In this document: positions 7,240-15,095 of the stretch, piece after piece
How positions within the stretch are numbered: position 1 is the stretch's first letter
Layout of the letters: each line of letters opens with the position of its first letter
Origin: an uncultured Bacteroidales bacterium
Lineage (GTDB): Bacteria > Bacteroidota > Bacteroidia > Bacteroidales > Paludibacteraceae
Assembly: GCA_946405045.1 (NCBI GenBank)
Contig: CAMJFV010000020.1
Coordinates: 1 to 15,095 of the forward strand
Direction: 5' to 3'
DNA length: 15,095 nt
Notes under the pieces: model-generated
Told to the model about the DNA's origin: nothing
What the model saw: only the letters and a program-made list of their open reading frames with translations
Databases searched by the model: none
Translations under genes and position numbers: made by a program

Positions 7240-7316
7240 TGGATCTCGATGTGAGCTCATTACCAACGATTCCATTAGAGGATGAAGGTGGGGCCTACAC
7301 CTGTACCCTCATTCCT
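7218..7316. ncRNA. Candidate three-way-junction RNA element
   Basis: An outer 9-bp helix (AGGAATGAG 7218-7226 with CTCATTCCT 7308-7316) encloses a perfect 13-bp hairpin (ATCCTCTAATGGA 7231-7243 with TCCATTAGAGGAT 7271-7283, 27-base loop) and a 5-bp hairpin (AGGTG 7286-7290 with CACCT 7298-7302). All pairs are Watson-Crick, so either strand could carry the RNA. It lies directly downstream of the helicase stop on the minus strand and may be the 3' untranslated region of that operon. Confidence 0.45.
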
Positions 7317-7344
7317 GCAGGGATTATCATTATGTGTAACTTTT

Positions 7345-8419
7345 TCATGAATGTATAGTTGGGAATCGTTTCATATCACGTTTTGCTCCAGGATAATATG
7401 GAATCAGAATACGACGTTTCTGTCCCCATTTCTGAAGCATTTTGGCCTGTTTGACAACATCACAAATGTCAATATAATATGTCTCTTTACCACGGTCACG
7501 CAGACGTCCGAAGATCTGTTCACCGATGATCGATGAAGAGTATTGATCAAAGTTGACAACGACTCCAAGATTCGATACATCAACACCAGTTCCCATTGAA
7601 AGTGATGTTGACAGAATGAAATCAGATTCCATTGCTTCACGACGTTGTGCCAATGGCATAGATCCATCAACGGCTGCAAATGTATACTTGCTGAAGAATG
7701 GATCATTTTCCATAACTTTGATAACACGTTGAATGATTGAAATCAATGGAACAAGTAACAGAATCTTTCCATCATAATCGATGATCGATTTTGCACGTTT
7801 CATCAGTGTGATGATATTTCGGATGAAAGGTTCTCCATTCCGATACTGCATCAACATGTTATAGTACGAAGAACGTATCAAACCTTTCGAACCGTATTTG
7901 AAGCATTCATCACACAGTTTGTTGGATGGATAGTAGTAGATGTCTTGTAGATAGACATTCACATATTCCTTCTGATATTCTTCATATGCAGCATTACCAA
8001 CGAACCGTTTGGCATCTCCAAGTGCACGATTCAGAATTCTGTCTTCATCCGCAGATGAACGACCGAGTGTTGCAGACATATACCAGTTGTGTTTGATGTT
8101 ACATAAAGCATCGAACTTCAGCATTCCCTTCAGATGAAGATGTGCTTCATCGATGACTTTGATTCCGAAACCGGATGCATCCAGTGTCTTCAACAATCCA
8201 TTCCAGTCATCTCTGATAGCACCTTCTAATGAAGAGATCGTAACGACACAAACCTTTTTATCCGGTGCATCCCAGATCTTGGTTGCAATATCAGATTTAT
8301 CAATACCGAGTTCTACGATATTGTCAATCCACTGATTCTTCAGTAGAGATGTTGGTGCAACGATCAGAGGCTTCAGCCCAAGCTTCGTTGATGCATATAA
8401 TGCTATGAACGTTTTACCG
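7345..8419 (-). CDS. SF2 DNA/RNA helicase, 3' exon (joins to 8747-9117)
   Basis: This is the second exon of a helicase whose mature coding sequence is complement(join(7345..8419,8747..9117)), 481 residues. After splicing, motif I reads KPGVGKT (Walker A, residues 121-127), with Val124 encoded across the junction. Further motifs follow in order: Ia VAPTSLLKNQW (about 145-155), II DEAH (214-217), III SAT (239-241), IV ILLLVPL (about 343-349), V STSLSMGTGVD (about 394-404) and VI QIFGRLRDR (425-433). This is a complete SF2 helicase of the UvsW/DEAH type, an ATP-driven motor likely used in recombination, branch migration or replication restart. An in-frame ATG at 8442 would give a 365-residue product lacking a valid P-loop; that ATG is actually the 3' strand of the intron's P7 helix. 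Confidence 0.92.
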
Positions 8420-8746
8420 CGGCGTTCAACCCGCTTGGTCATATCATCATCTCATAATATAATGAGAGCCCACCGCTTCAGGATTTCTCATCCCTAATCT
8501 GTTAAACACAGAATGACCGACGAACGTTTTCCTATTCGGAACTTCGCTGCTGATTGCTCATTCTTATAGCATTTAGGATTTAACCATGTGCCATCTCACA
8601 GATTTCTTTTTACTTTCGTAGCATTCACGTTTACGCATATTTCATCGTTACGTTGTAGCACTGTGAGCATTAGAGTCTTCGTCCCAGCAATTCAATGGGG
8701 TGTACTTTTCACGCACGTCACCGTACGCGGGTGCCGGTAAAGTTCA
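8420..8746 (-). ncRNA. Group I self-splicing intron (ORF-less) in the helicase Walker A codons
   Basis: On the minus strand, P1 pairs exon GGTGT (8751-8747) with GCACC (8734-8730), placing a U-G wobble at the 5' splice site. P2 is CGCGTAC/GTGCGTG (8729-8723, 8716-8710). P3 is CCCATTG (8699-8693) with CGGTGGG (8475-8469). P4 pairs TGCTG (8689-8685) with CAGCA (8552-8548), inside the conserved AATTGCTGGGA and AATCAGCAGCGAAG. P7 pairs GGTCAT (8518-8513) with ATGACC (8442-8437). P8 is TCTCAT/ATGAGA (8467-8462, 8455-8450). Small hairpins between P7 and P3 suggest subgroup IA. The intron ends in G (8420), and P10 pairs TTTACCG (8741-8735) with the first seven exon bases CGGTAAA. Length is 327 bases with no homing endonuclease ORF. 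Confidence 0.95.
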
Positions 8747-9117
8747 ACACCAGGTTTAAGTTCAACTGTGATCTTGTTTTCTTTTGCCGTTGTCAGCAAT
8801 TCGATACAATCGCGTTGCAATTGAGAACGAGGTTCGCGATTCATCTCCAGTGTAATCAGCTTCGGTGTCGGAATTGGTTTCTCCGAGTTTACCTTCAACT
8901 TCTCAATTGTTTTGTCTTTGATTTTGAGAAATCCGGAAGTGATGTAAATGACATCGTGTTCATGACCCAGAAATGGTTTGTGATCTGGGTCATTACCACT
9001 GTAAATGAAAAACTCTCTGAGAGGATTCGTCAAAGAAAAATATTGAAGGCATTTCTTCTTAACGTCGGGAGACGGTTCGCGTATGATAACGCCTGTAGTT
9101 GTTTTTTCAATTTTCAT
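8747..9117 (-). CDS. SF2 helicase, 5' exon (joins to 7345-8419)
   Basis: ATG 9117 is preceded by GAGGAGG located inside the end of the portal gene, and the portal stop is only 6 bases before it, so translation is coupled to portal. The exon encodes 123 residues plus two bases of codon 124. It ends with PRSQLQRDCIELL (a Q-motif-like segment before the P-loop) and then ELKPG, the first half of Walker A. The unspliced frame continues to a stop at 8692, adding 18 residues (VELYRHPRTV...) read from intron sequence. That 141-residue ORF is therefore not expected to be the functional product. Residues 1-90 form an N-terminal domain, with charged and beta-rich sequence, that I do not recognise. Confidence 0.9.
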
Positions 9118-9123
9118 ACGTTA

Positions 9124-11508
9124 TTACGCCTCCTCTTCCAAGTTCTCATCATTCAACATATTCTCGCCAGTGTTCTTGTCATTGAGATCATTCTTGTTCG
9201 CTTCATTACGAGCAGCTTTTGCCATTTTCTCGAGATCCTCGATATCAAGTTCCGGAACATATTTACCGAGTAACTGCTTTTTGAATTCACGAACAATATG
9301 ATTCATTTCTTCTTTGTTACCCTTTTCATCAGTTTGTTCCGCTTGTGTCAAGAAGATTGATACTGCAACGTCGGCAAGCTTTTCGAAGTCGTTTAGCTTG
9401 TCTGCCGTAACACCCATCTTCTTAGATGTTGCCATACGGAACATAAACTTCAGATCATGGATAATTTCAGGATCGATATCAGAATCCCATATCGCAAGTT
9501 TCTTGTAGATCTTTGTGACATCAGGATTCATATCGAGTTTTGTAGAAGAAACAAAACTGTCGAAACGTGTATTTGCAAGCTCAGTCTCTTTGGAGAACTC
9601 AATCTCGGTCACACCGCCATTTTGCACCATGATCGCAGGAACTGGTGTAGAGTTCAGTGCTTCTGCACGTTGGTTATCCAGAAGATCTGAATTGATTGGC
9701 GCATCTGAAGGCTGAATCGTTTCGAATGTCAACGGCGGTTTACCATCAGGACCAACCGGCATAACCAGTTCCGATCCACCAGAAACCTTTGTAACAGAAT
9801 TTCTATAATTGAAGATGTCATTGACCGAGATGCGTCTTGCGGCAAACTTACGCATGATCTCCTGAACTGCAGCTTTGTAGTTCTTATCAATACCGGATGA
9901 GTGCAAATTATACACACGAACACCAGAGTTGTTGATCTGGAACAGAATTGAGTACAGTTTCAGGAACATGTACATTCTGGCATTGATCAAACCGCCTTCA
10001 AGCATGGAATGACCTTTACCAGCGCCATCTTCATTGATTGTACACTGGCACACATGTTCTGCTGGAATAAAAATAAACCGCATCATGGATTCATTGAACT
10101 TATGTGCTTCCAGTATTGCAACGATCTGTTGATGAAGTGCCGTGTTATCACGCATGAACTTCAAATCGAAACTGCTGATGATCTTCGATGCAAGCTTTTC
10201 ACAGAATGCTCGGTCTGGAGAGAATGTATCAAAACCAACCGATGGGGAACGAAGCGTATATCCAGATAGACCTGAATTACGACGTTCACCTGTTTGATCC
10301 GGTCTGGTGAGATCCGAAATATAGTAATATCCCACAACAGTTCTGTCGATACGAATCGGAATCATTTTTGTTGCAGGTAATATCTTCATGTATACACCCT
10401 TGATGTTTCTGAATTCGTTACCAACCTGCGCTGTATATACATTCGAACCGCCGGACTCCATGACTCTGTCAAATACATTATGTACTTCCTGGACATATCC
10501 TGGACGATCTGCATACTTGACATCATATACCGCACGAAGATCATGTGCAGATTCTTCGATAACAGGAAGCGCGATATCATCACCGATATATCTGACATTA
10601 CGTGCGACATATTCCGAATACTGGTCGAAATCATCATCACGTTTCTGATCAACCTTAACATTCTTCTGATCAGATTGTTTTGCATGATATCCAGGAATGA
10701 TATCCATAATTTCGGCTTCCGTGAAGATTGCGTTTGGTTTCGGTTTCTTTCCGCCAGATTCTCTGTCCTTCTTTGCTGTTGGATCAGCAGACTCCTGAAC
10801 AACAACATCCTTCAAACTTTTCTCAACGGCAGATTCACCATAACCATATCCTCGTAAAGCAGAAGATGTGTCGAACATGTTTGCAACTGCATTTCTTGCG
10901 TTGTTCTTTGCAGCAGCATTCACACGATACTTGTACAGATCTTCAAAGACCTTTGCATATGGAATGATGTACAGATAACCTTCACCATACATCAACGTGT
11001 TGTACACGATGTGGTTTTTGATCAGTTTATGCAATCCATACTTCTCTTCCAGGTTTTCGATCTTTGCGATAACATTCTGCTGTTCAAGTTCAGACAGCTT
11101 CGTCTTATCAAACACAATGTTTCTGGCAAGCTTACCATCAACTACGTCGGATTCACAGATTGCATCACGTGTGACAATCAATGCATTATACCACTCAGGG
11201 ATCTGAGATACAACCATATCTATATCTTGTCTGAGTGCAATATCAGCAATTGTCGTTACAGGTAGAAACGCTGCATCCTGCAGTTCCTTCGGGATCTCAT
11301 CCCATGACAGATTGTCATCCTTATCAGGGAACTTCAATTTTGCAACGCGCTCGATGAATGACAGATCCGTTGATAGATTATATTGCTTCAGAATCTCGGT
11401 GATGGTATTACTCAACTCATCAGATGAGATCTGAATATCAGAACCAACAACATCATTCATCAATCCATGAATCAACATATCTTGTGTTCTTTCATCTTGT
11501 GTAGGCAA
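9124..11508 (-). CDS. Portal (vertex) protein
   Basis: The start is TTG 11508, chosen because AAAGGAGG lies 9 bases upstream and no better ATG is near. The 794-residue protein shows features I associate with portals of large myoviruses: an early helical region, the segment YGEGYLYIIPYAKVFEDLY at about residues 174-192, a central IDRTVVGYYYISD, a long helical stem region, and PVPAIMVQNGGVTEIEF followed by a helix-rich crown. The C-terminal 60 residues are strongly charged and end in LEEEA, as is usual for a disordered tail. Twelve copies would form the DNA channel at the capsid vertex and dock the terminase. Its 3' end contains the ribosome binding site for the helicase. Identification is by pattern; no single motif is diagnostic. 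Confidence 0.85.
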   Translation of the reverse strand: MPTQDERTQDMLIHGLMNDVVGSDIQISSDELSNTITEILKQYNLSTDLSFIERVAKLKFPDKDDNLSWDEIPKELQDAAFLPVTTIADIALRQDIDMVVSQIPEWYNALIVTRDAICESDVVDGKLARNIVFDKTKLSELEQQNVIAKIENLEEKYGLHKLIKNHIVYNTLMYGEGYLYIIPYAKVFEDLYKYRVNAAAKNNARNAVANMFDTSSALRGYGYGESAVEKSLKDVVVQESADPTAKKDRESGGKKPKPNAIFTEAEIMDIIPGYHAKQSDQKNVKVDQKRDDDFDQYSEYVARNVRYIGDDIALPVIEESAHDLRAVYDVKYADRPGYVQEVHNVFDRVMESGGSNVYTAQVGNEFRNIKGVYMKILPATKMIPIRIDRTVVGYYYISDLTRPDQTGERRNSGLSGYTLRSPSVGFDTFSPDRAFCEKLASKIISSFDLKFMRDNTALHQQIVAILEAHKFNESMMRFIFIPAEHVCQCTINEDGAGKGHSMLEGGLINARMYMFLKLYSILFQINNSGVRVYNLHSSGIDKNYKAAVQEIMRKFAARRISVNDIFNYRNSVTKVSGGSELVMPVGPDGKPPLTFETIQPSDAPINSDLLDNQRAEALNSTPVPAIMVQNGGVTEIEFSKETELANTRFDSFVSSTKLDMNPDVTKIYKKLAIWDSDIDPEIIHDLKFMFRMATSKKMGVTADKLNDFEKLADVAVSIFLTQAEQTDEKGNKEEMNHIVREFKKQLLGKYVPELDIEDLEKMAKAARNEANKNDLNDKNTGENMLNDENLEEEA

Positions 11509-11524
11509 CTGAATCTACCTCCTT

Positions 11525-13684
11525 TCATGTAATATCAATGTGGGATAGTTGACCAGACTGATTGAGTGTAGCCATAATGTCAGGTGGTGTTCCATATACA
11601 TAACGTTGCTGATGTGTTGACGTCGGTTTCGCAGAAGGACCGCCACCGCTTTCTCGATCATATACTAAGCCTTCATTCATATAGTCAATACTACCAATCC
11701 CTTTGGGTAAATGAAATGCTAATTGCGGAACATATTTCACAAATGTCGTCGGATCCAATGGATTCCGTTTTAGACTTTTTTGTGCAACAATAAATGGTGT
11801 CCCAGTAAACATACTTCCGGCACCAAAATAACAGGAGCTTCGGATGAATGCTGCGGCGTCTTCGTCGGCATTCGTCTTTAATCCGTCTGACGGATTCAAT
11901 CCAGCGTTATAATTAAACTCAATCAATGTGCGATACACATTTTCAAGTTTATATTGATAACGGAATGATGTTGAAAGTAGAGGTTCTCCAGTTAAGGCAA
12001 CATTCTTGTCATTTGTTAACATTGGATTTGACAGTGAAATCGGGAAGATGCCATAATATTTACACCAGTAAATGATGTTCTTACCGGTTTCATCTACCAC
12101 AATGTCGTATAACGACGCTGCATACTCCAGAGCTCTGTCATATGGATGTGAACAGGTGTAATTATTTATCACACCATTTCCATTGGCTGAATGTGCCCAT
12201 GTATTCCGATATTGGTATCCATTAAACGGTGGGAAGAATTCACCAGTTGTTCGTTTGTGTATATACCATATCCACATACGAATCATTTCATAGACATCCA
12301 TATACTTGGTGTCACGAAATTGAAGATCCAGAGTTCCTCCATTGTTTGATGTAACGATTGTACCAGGGGTAATCTGCACACCTCTTGTTGCTGCAGCTAC
12401 AGACTCACGAACACCAAGTGATATCGCACTCGATCCCAAACCTTGTACACGATTCGACAGCAGGTAATTCCAGTTTGCAAACGGATCTCCGCCCGGAGTT
12501 TGGCATATGTATACCGGTGACAACATCTTCGACACATGTGGAAATCGCATATATGATGAATGGAATTCTTCATCAACCATTGCTTGTTCAGCTAGATCAC
12601 AATCCGATGATGGTGAACTTCCTGGAGCACAACAGATATAGCATTCAGGTCTTGTAATGAAGATGTGTCTAAACGCCTTCCGGTGTTCAATGTCAGCAAT
12701 TGGCAGTTTGTTTCTGTTGTAAGAAGTCAATAATGCCCGATGTGCAATTTCTGGATGAACTCGCGTAAATGGATGCAACGGTGATAATGTTTGCTTTGGT
12801 GAAGCATATGTTGCTGAAGAACCAAATTCATTTTCAGGTTCAATAAACGATACACCGGGATCGGTTTCATTTGTTGTACCATCTAAAAATTTCGTTCCAC
12901 CACGAACCTTCCAGGCACCATCATCATAATTTCGATCTTTTGGTACAATAATATTTTCTAGTTCAACCTGTCCAAGTACCAATCTTCGATAGTATGCTGC
13001 AGCAGCTCCATCAAGCAAACTTGTCGCTGATCCACGGAATGTCATTTGACGTGTGTCTGTACCTGCAGAATTGTTTAGATTCACCCTTATATTTAATGGG
13101 TTATCTTCAACAGTTGCGGATAGCATTTCAAGTCCATCCACCTCTGAATACTGCGGATAATACGGATTATGCAGCATATCGAAACCATGTGCCGCTATCG
13201 GAACATCGGAATTAATTGCATGCTTTTTCCATGGGACAACATAAACTGTTGTATCGCCATATCTTAGTTCAGCAACATCACTGATATTGAATCCTTGTGC
13301 ACGAGCAACATCAAATGGATCCGATGTCATTTGAAATGAATTGGATAAAGCATATTCTTCAGATGGATAGTTATCTTTATCAATATTCCACATGAGAACC
13401 CGTTTTTTGTTAATGGGTTTTCCTGTTGCGTCAAATAGCATATGATCCGATGGTGATAATGTACGCGTTCTGTTAACTGGTTCTGCTTTAGTAGAACCTT
13501 GTTCCCAAGGCTTTGCTATAAGGGTTTTGTTTTTGACAGATGGTACTGGTTCTGTGATCTCTGTATCAGTTGGGTACCAAGATCCACCACCACCACTTGT
13601 TGTGGTGGTGGTTGTAGTTGTTGTTGTGAACTGTGTGTTTACATTTGGATTCACAACATTAGTTCCATCGTTCTGTTGAGGCAT
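11525..13684 (-). CDS. Virion structural protein with Thr/Gly linker (719 residues)
   Basis: The start is ATG 13684, with AAGGAGG 8 bases upstream; an in-frame GTG at 13693 overlaps that site. The N-terminus is Asn/Gln-rich, then ten consecutive threonines and SGGGG form a flexible linker at about residues 20-36. The rest is a mixed beta-rich chain with many aromatic residues, including FITRPECYICC, MIRMWIWYIHKR, YYGIFPISLSNPML and YKLENVYRTLIEFNYNAG. It has no enzyme motif or signal peptide. Its place immediately before portal, its length and its composition fit a neck, tail or capsid-associated protein of a large phage. I cannot name the family. The gap to the portal start is 16 bases. Confidence 0.85.
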   Translation of the reverse strand: MPQQNDGTNVVNPNVNTQFTTTTTTTTTTSGGGGSWYPTDTEITEPVPSVKNKTLIAKPWEQGSTKAEPVNRTRTLSPSDHMLFDATGKPINKKRVLMWNIDKDNYPSEEYALSNSFQMTSDPFDVARAQGFNISDVAELRYGDTTVYVVPWKKHAINSDVPIAAHGFDMLHNPYYPQYSEVDGLEMLSATVEDNPLNIRVNLNNSAGTDTRQMTFRGSATSLLDGAAAAYYRRLVLGQVELENIIVPKDRNYDDGAWKVRGGTKFLDGTTNETDPGVSFIEPENEFGSSATYASPKQTLSPLHPFTRVHPEIAHRALLTSYNRNKLPIADIEHRKAFRHIFITRPECYICCAPGSSPSSDCDLAEQAMVDEEFHSSYMRFPHVSKMLSPVYICQTPGGDPFANWNYLLSNRVQGLGSSAISLGVRESVAAATRGVQITPGTIVTSNNGGTLDLQFRDTKYMDVYEMIRMWIWYIHKRTTGEFFPPFNGYQYRNTWAHSANGNGVINNYTCSHPYDRALEYAASLYDIVVDETGKNIIYWCKYYGIFPISLSNPMLTNDKNVALTGEPLLSTSFRYQYKLENVYRTLIEFNYNAGLNPSDGLKTNADEDAAAFIRSSCYFGAGSMFTGTPFIVAQKSLKRNPLDPTTFVKYVPQLAFHLPKGIGSIDYMNEGLVYDRESGGGPSAKPTSTHQQRYVYGTPPDIMATLNQSGQLSHIDIT

Positions 13685-13704
13685 ATATTTCACCTCCTTA
13701 TCAG

Positions 13705-14661
13705 TTAGAATTTAATGTCAATTCCACTGAGATTCTTCATGCACTTTCTGGAAGTTTCCAATGCAGTTTTGTTCAAAGCATATGCCGTGATCTTCGTTTT
13801 GTAATAAGAAGACGTCAGTAGCAAGAACAGATACTGTGGATTTTCCAATGCAAAGATAAGCGGGACGCCGCATGAAGCTTGGAAATATGACATGAATGTG
13901 GATTGTAGATCCTTGTAACGAACCGGATTCAGCTGAATGATCAGAGCAATCAGATGTTCAATCGCCATCGACTCCATTTCATGAACCTGTGATACGAGTT
14001 GTTTCAATACCGAATCTGATACACGATCACGTAGAAAACGATTGAACGGAATCGAATCTGCTGTCGCGCGATCACCATCGATCATACGATAGAAATATGT
14101 GATAATATAGATTTGTGCCTTGGTGAGATTCTCACCCTTCATATACAATTTCTGCTCCAGTGGCATCAACCACAGATAGAGGTACAACTCACACAAGTTT
14201 AATACAACCTGTCTGTTGAGCAGGATTTGTGAAGGGTTTTTGACTAAGGCAGCCGCCAGATAAGCAGCTTCCATATCAGCCATCAGATTATAATATTCAC
14301 TGGTTGATTGTATGTTTGATACAAGTTTCGTAGCAAACACATACGGTGTCACAGTCCCGTCTTTCATACCTCTTACGAGGAATGGAAGTACAGATGTATT
14401 CATCTTCGGAGCTTCGGCTTCATAGATAATCTTAAGCTGGCCATTCTCAAATTTATCAGCAGCAAGCTTTGCAAACTTCGAACCATTCAACCGAATCAAT
14501 GCCATGATTTCTTTCATCGATTCCGGTTTTACATAGGCTTCGGGATTTGAGATAGCTTCGCGCATCTTCTGTGTCAGTTGACTTTGTTGATCAAACTTAA
14601 CATACAGAGACGATTGTGACAGTTTTGGAAGCTCATAAGCAGCTTCTTGGAAAACGATCAT
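13705..14661 (-). CDS. Unrecognised helical protein, first gene of the portal operon
   Basis: ATG 14661 follows AAAGGA with 10 bases of spacing. The 318-residue product is almost entirely alpha-helical by composition, with leucine-rich segments such as LNLCELYLYLWLMPLEQKLY at about residues 158-178 and a hydrophobic C-terminal part (about 265-290). The helices are amphipathic rather than clear membrane spans. No catalytic motif is visible. It is the promoter-proximal gene of a minus-strand block leading to the 719-residue virion protein and portal, so a structural or assembly role is likely by context only. Its stop lies 20 bases before the next ATG. Confidence 0.8.
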   Translation of the reverse strand: MIVFQEAAYELPKLSQSSLYVKFDQQSQLTQKMREAISNPEAYVKPESMKEIMALIRLNGSKFAKLAADKFENGQLKIIYEAEAPKMNTSVLPFLVRGMKDGTVTPYVFATKLVSNIQSTSEYYNLMADMEAAYLAAALVKNPSQILLNRQVVLNLCELYLYLWLMPLEQKLYMKGENLTKAQIYIITYFYRMIDGDRATADSIPFNRFLRDRVSDSVLKQLVSQVHEMESMAIEHLIALIIQLNPVRYKDLQSTFMSYFQASCGVPLIFALENPQYLFLLLTSSYYKTKITAYALNKTALETSRKCMKNLSGIDIKF

Positions 14662-14751
14662 AACGTTTCATTCCTTTCATATATTGAATTCCCGAACATG
14701 ACATACGGGCTTATAAAAGGGTCGGCGACCAAAATAAAAGAGGTGATTTTC
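14662..14751. promoter_or_regulatory. Divergent intergenic region, presumed to hold promoters for both directions
   Basis: Genes start leftward at 14661 and rightward at 14752, so both transcripts must begin here or further upstream. A TATAAA at 14712-14717 is visible on the plus strand, but no -35-like box lies at normal spacing, and a phage-encoded polymerase may use a different motif. A small inverted repeat GGTCGGCGACC lies at 14720-14730. Ribosome binding sites for both genes are clear. I cannot identify the promoters themselves. Confidence 0.4.
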
Positions 14752-15095
14752 ATGGCAGATATTTTCAGTACGATGTACAAATTAACCGCATCTTTGATCA
14801 TAAACGATCATGTTGTGGATCTATCAGCTTCGGATATCGTATCAATATCCATGGTACATCGATATGATACTGCAACATATCCCATTATTCGATTCCGTCT
14901 ACAAGCAGATTTGTCTGTTGTTCAAGAAATCAATGAGGCACCTGATCAGTTACAAATCAGAGGTAATATGGATGCAGGTGTATATAAGATGAATACCGAT
15001 ACAAAGGAAACAACACTTGTTGCACCGGCGACCAGTATCTCACTTCAGATGAAGGGATATATTGAGAACAAGAACATTCCGACGTCCAAGATCGA
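14752..15095 (+). CDS. Probable tail/baseplate-type virion protein, N-terminal part (3' partial)
   Basis: ATG 14752 is preceded by AAGAGGTG with 6 bases of spacing, and the frame stays open to the right edge (114 codons). It begins MADIFSTMYKLTASLIINDH and continues with alternating beta-strand-like sequence (VVDLSASDIVSISMVHRYDT, then YPIIRFRLQADLSVV). This resembles, in general character, the N-terminal domains of hub or tail proteins of large phages that start with a short strand set and 'SSDIVSI'-like turns. The resemblance is from memory and weak. It is transcribed away from the portal block. Too little is present for a firm name. Confidence 0.7.
   Translation, partial: MADIFSTMYKLTASLIINDHVVDLSASDIVSISMVHRYDTATYPIIRFRLQADLSVVQEINEAPDQLQIRGNMDAGVYKMNTDTKETTLVAPATSISLQMKGYIENKNIPTSKI

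Noticed and set aside
6894..7344. tRNA gene or a second group I intron in the convergent gap
   Set aside because: I found no T-loop GTTCGA-type motif or acceptor stem, and no AATTGC/CAGCA or P7 pairing; the terminase and helicase ends are both complete without splicing there.
7345..8442. Complete 365-residue helicase starting at ATG 8442, or a truncated helicase pseudogene
   Set aside because: No ribosome binding site suits it, the P-loop would be incomplete, and that ATG is part of the intron P7 helix. Splicing gives an intact gene, so decay need not be invoked.
8692..9117. Stand-alone 141-residue gene
   Set aside because: Its last 18 codons are group I intron sequence; the first 123 codons are the 5' exon of the helicase.
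8695..9273. Long plus-strand ORF of 192 residues
   Set aside because: It is antisense to helicase exon 1, the intron and the portal end, has no ribosome binding site and reads as low-complexity Phe/Arg/Leu sequence.
10386..10857. ORFs of 125-140 residues in other frames of the portal gene
   Set aside because: They lie wholly inside portal coding sequence and lack ribosome binding sites or protein-like composition.
14691..14710. Operator-like inverted repeat CCCG...CGGG in the divergent gap
   Set aside because: Only four pairs with an 11-base loop, well within chance expectation.

Overview
This window looks like part of the late and structural region of a large tailed double-stranded DNA phage, possibly a jumbo phage with a bacterial host that uses strong Shine-Dalgarno sites. 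The phage assignment rests on a large terminase (ATPase plus nuclease), a portal protein, a hub-assembly-like protein with split zinc-binding cysteines, and several long virion-type proteins packed with short gaps. Most starts are preceded by AAAGGA or GGAGG, two starts are TTG, and base composition is moderate. I saw no tRNA, rRNA, CRISPR array, integrase or insertion sequence. The most informative lineage marker is a 738-residue protein colinear with the C-terminal half of bacterial RNA polymerase beta. Split multisubunit polymerases of this kind are known from phiKZ-like and AR9/PBS1-like jumbo phages.

Layout. The plus-strand block (1-6893) holds a 5'-truncated zinc-cysteine protein that may be a baseplate-hub/tail-assembly factor, a small overlapping gene in the -1 frame, a 63-residue ORF, an unrecognised 283-residue protein, the RNA polymerase beta C-half, an intrinsic terminator with a U-tract, and the large terminase subunit. 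A convergent gap of about 450 bases (6894-7344) has no long gene but is dense in perfect inverted repeats: two GC-rich hairpins, a 156-base multi-stem element closed by an 11-bp helix, and a three-way-junction-like element. The minus-strand block (14661 down to 7345) runs in transcription order: 318-residue protein, 719-residue virion-type protein, portal, then an SF2 helicase. A divergent gap (14662-14751) precedes a plus-strand tail or virion-type gene cut by the right edge.

The clearest hidden feature is that the helicase gene is split by a 327-base group I intron without an ORF (8420-8746, minus strand), placed exactly inside the Walker A (P-loop) codons. P1 with its U-G splice pair, P2, P3, P4, P7, P8 and a 7-bp P10 can all be drawn. 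Removing the intron restores KPGVGKT and a 481-residue helicase with all usual SF2 motifs. The two apparent ORFs here are exons, not separate genes or a pseudogene.

How the genes fit together: terminase and portal form the DNA-packaging motor, the minus-strand proteins upstream of portal are probably head, neck or tail parts, the polymerase subunit would transcribe phage genes, and the helicase is translationally coupled to portal. Assignments of the hub-like protein and the unnamed structural proteins are tentative.
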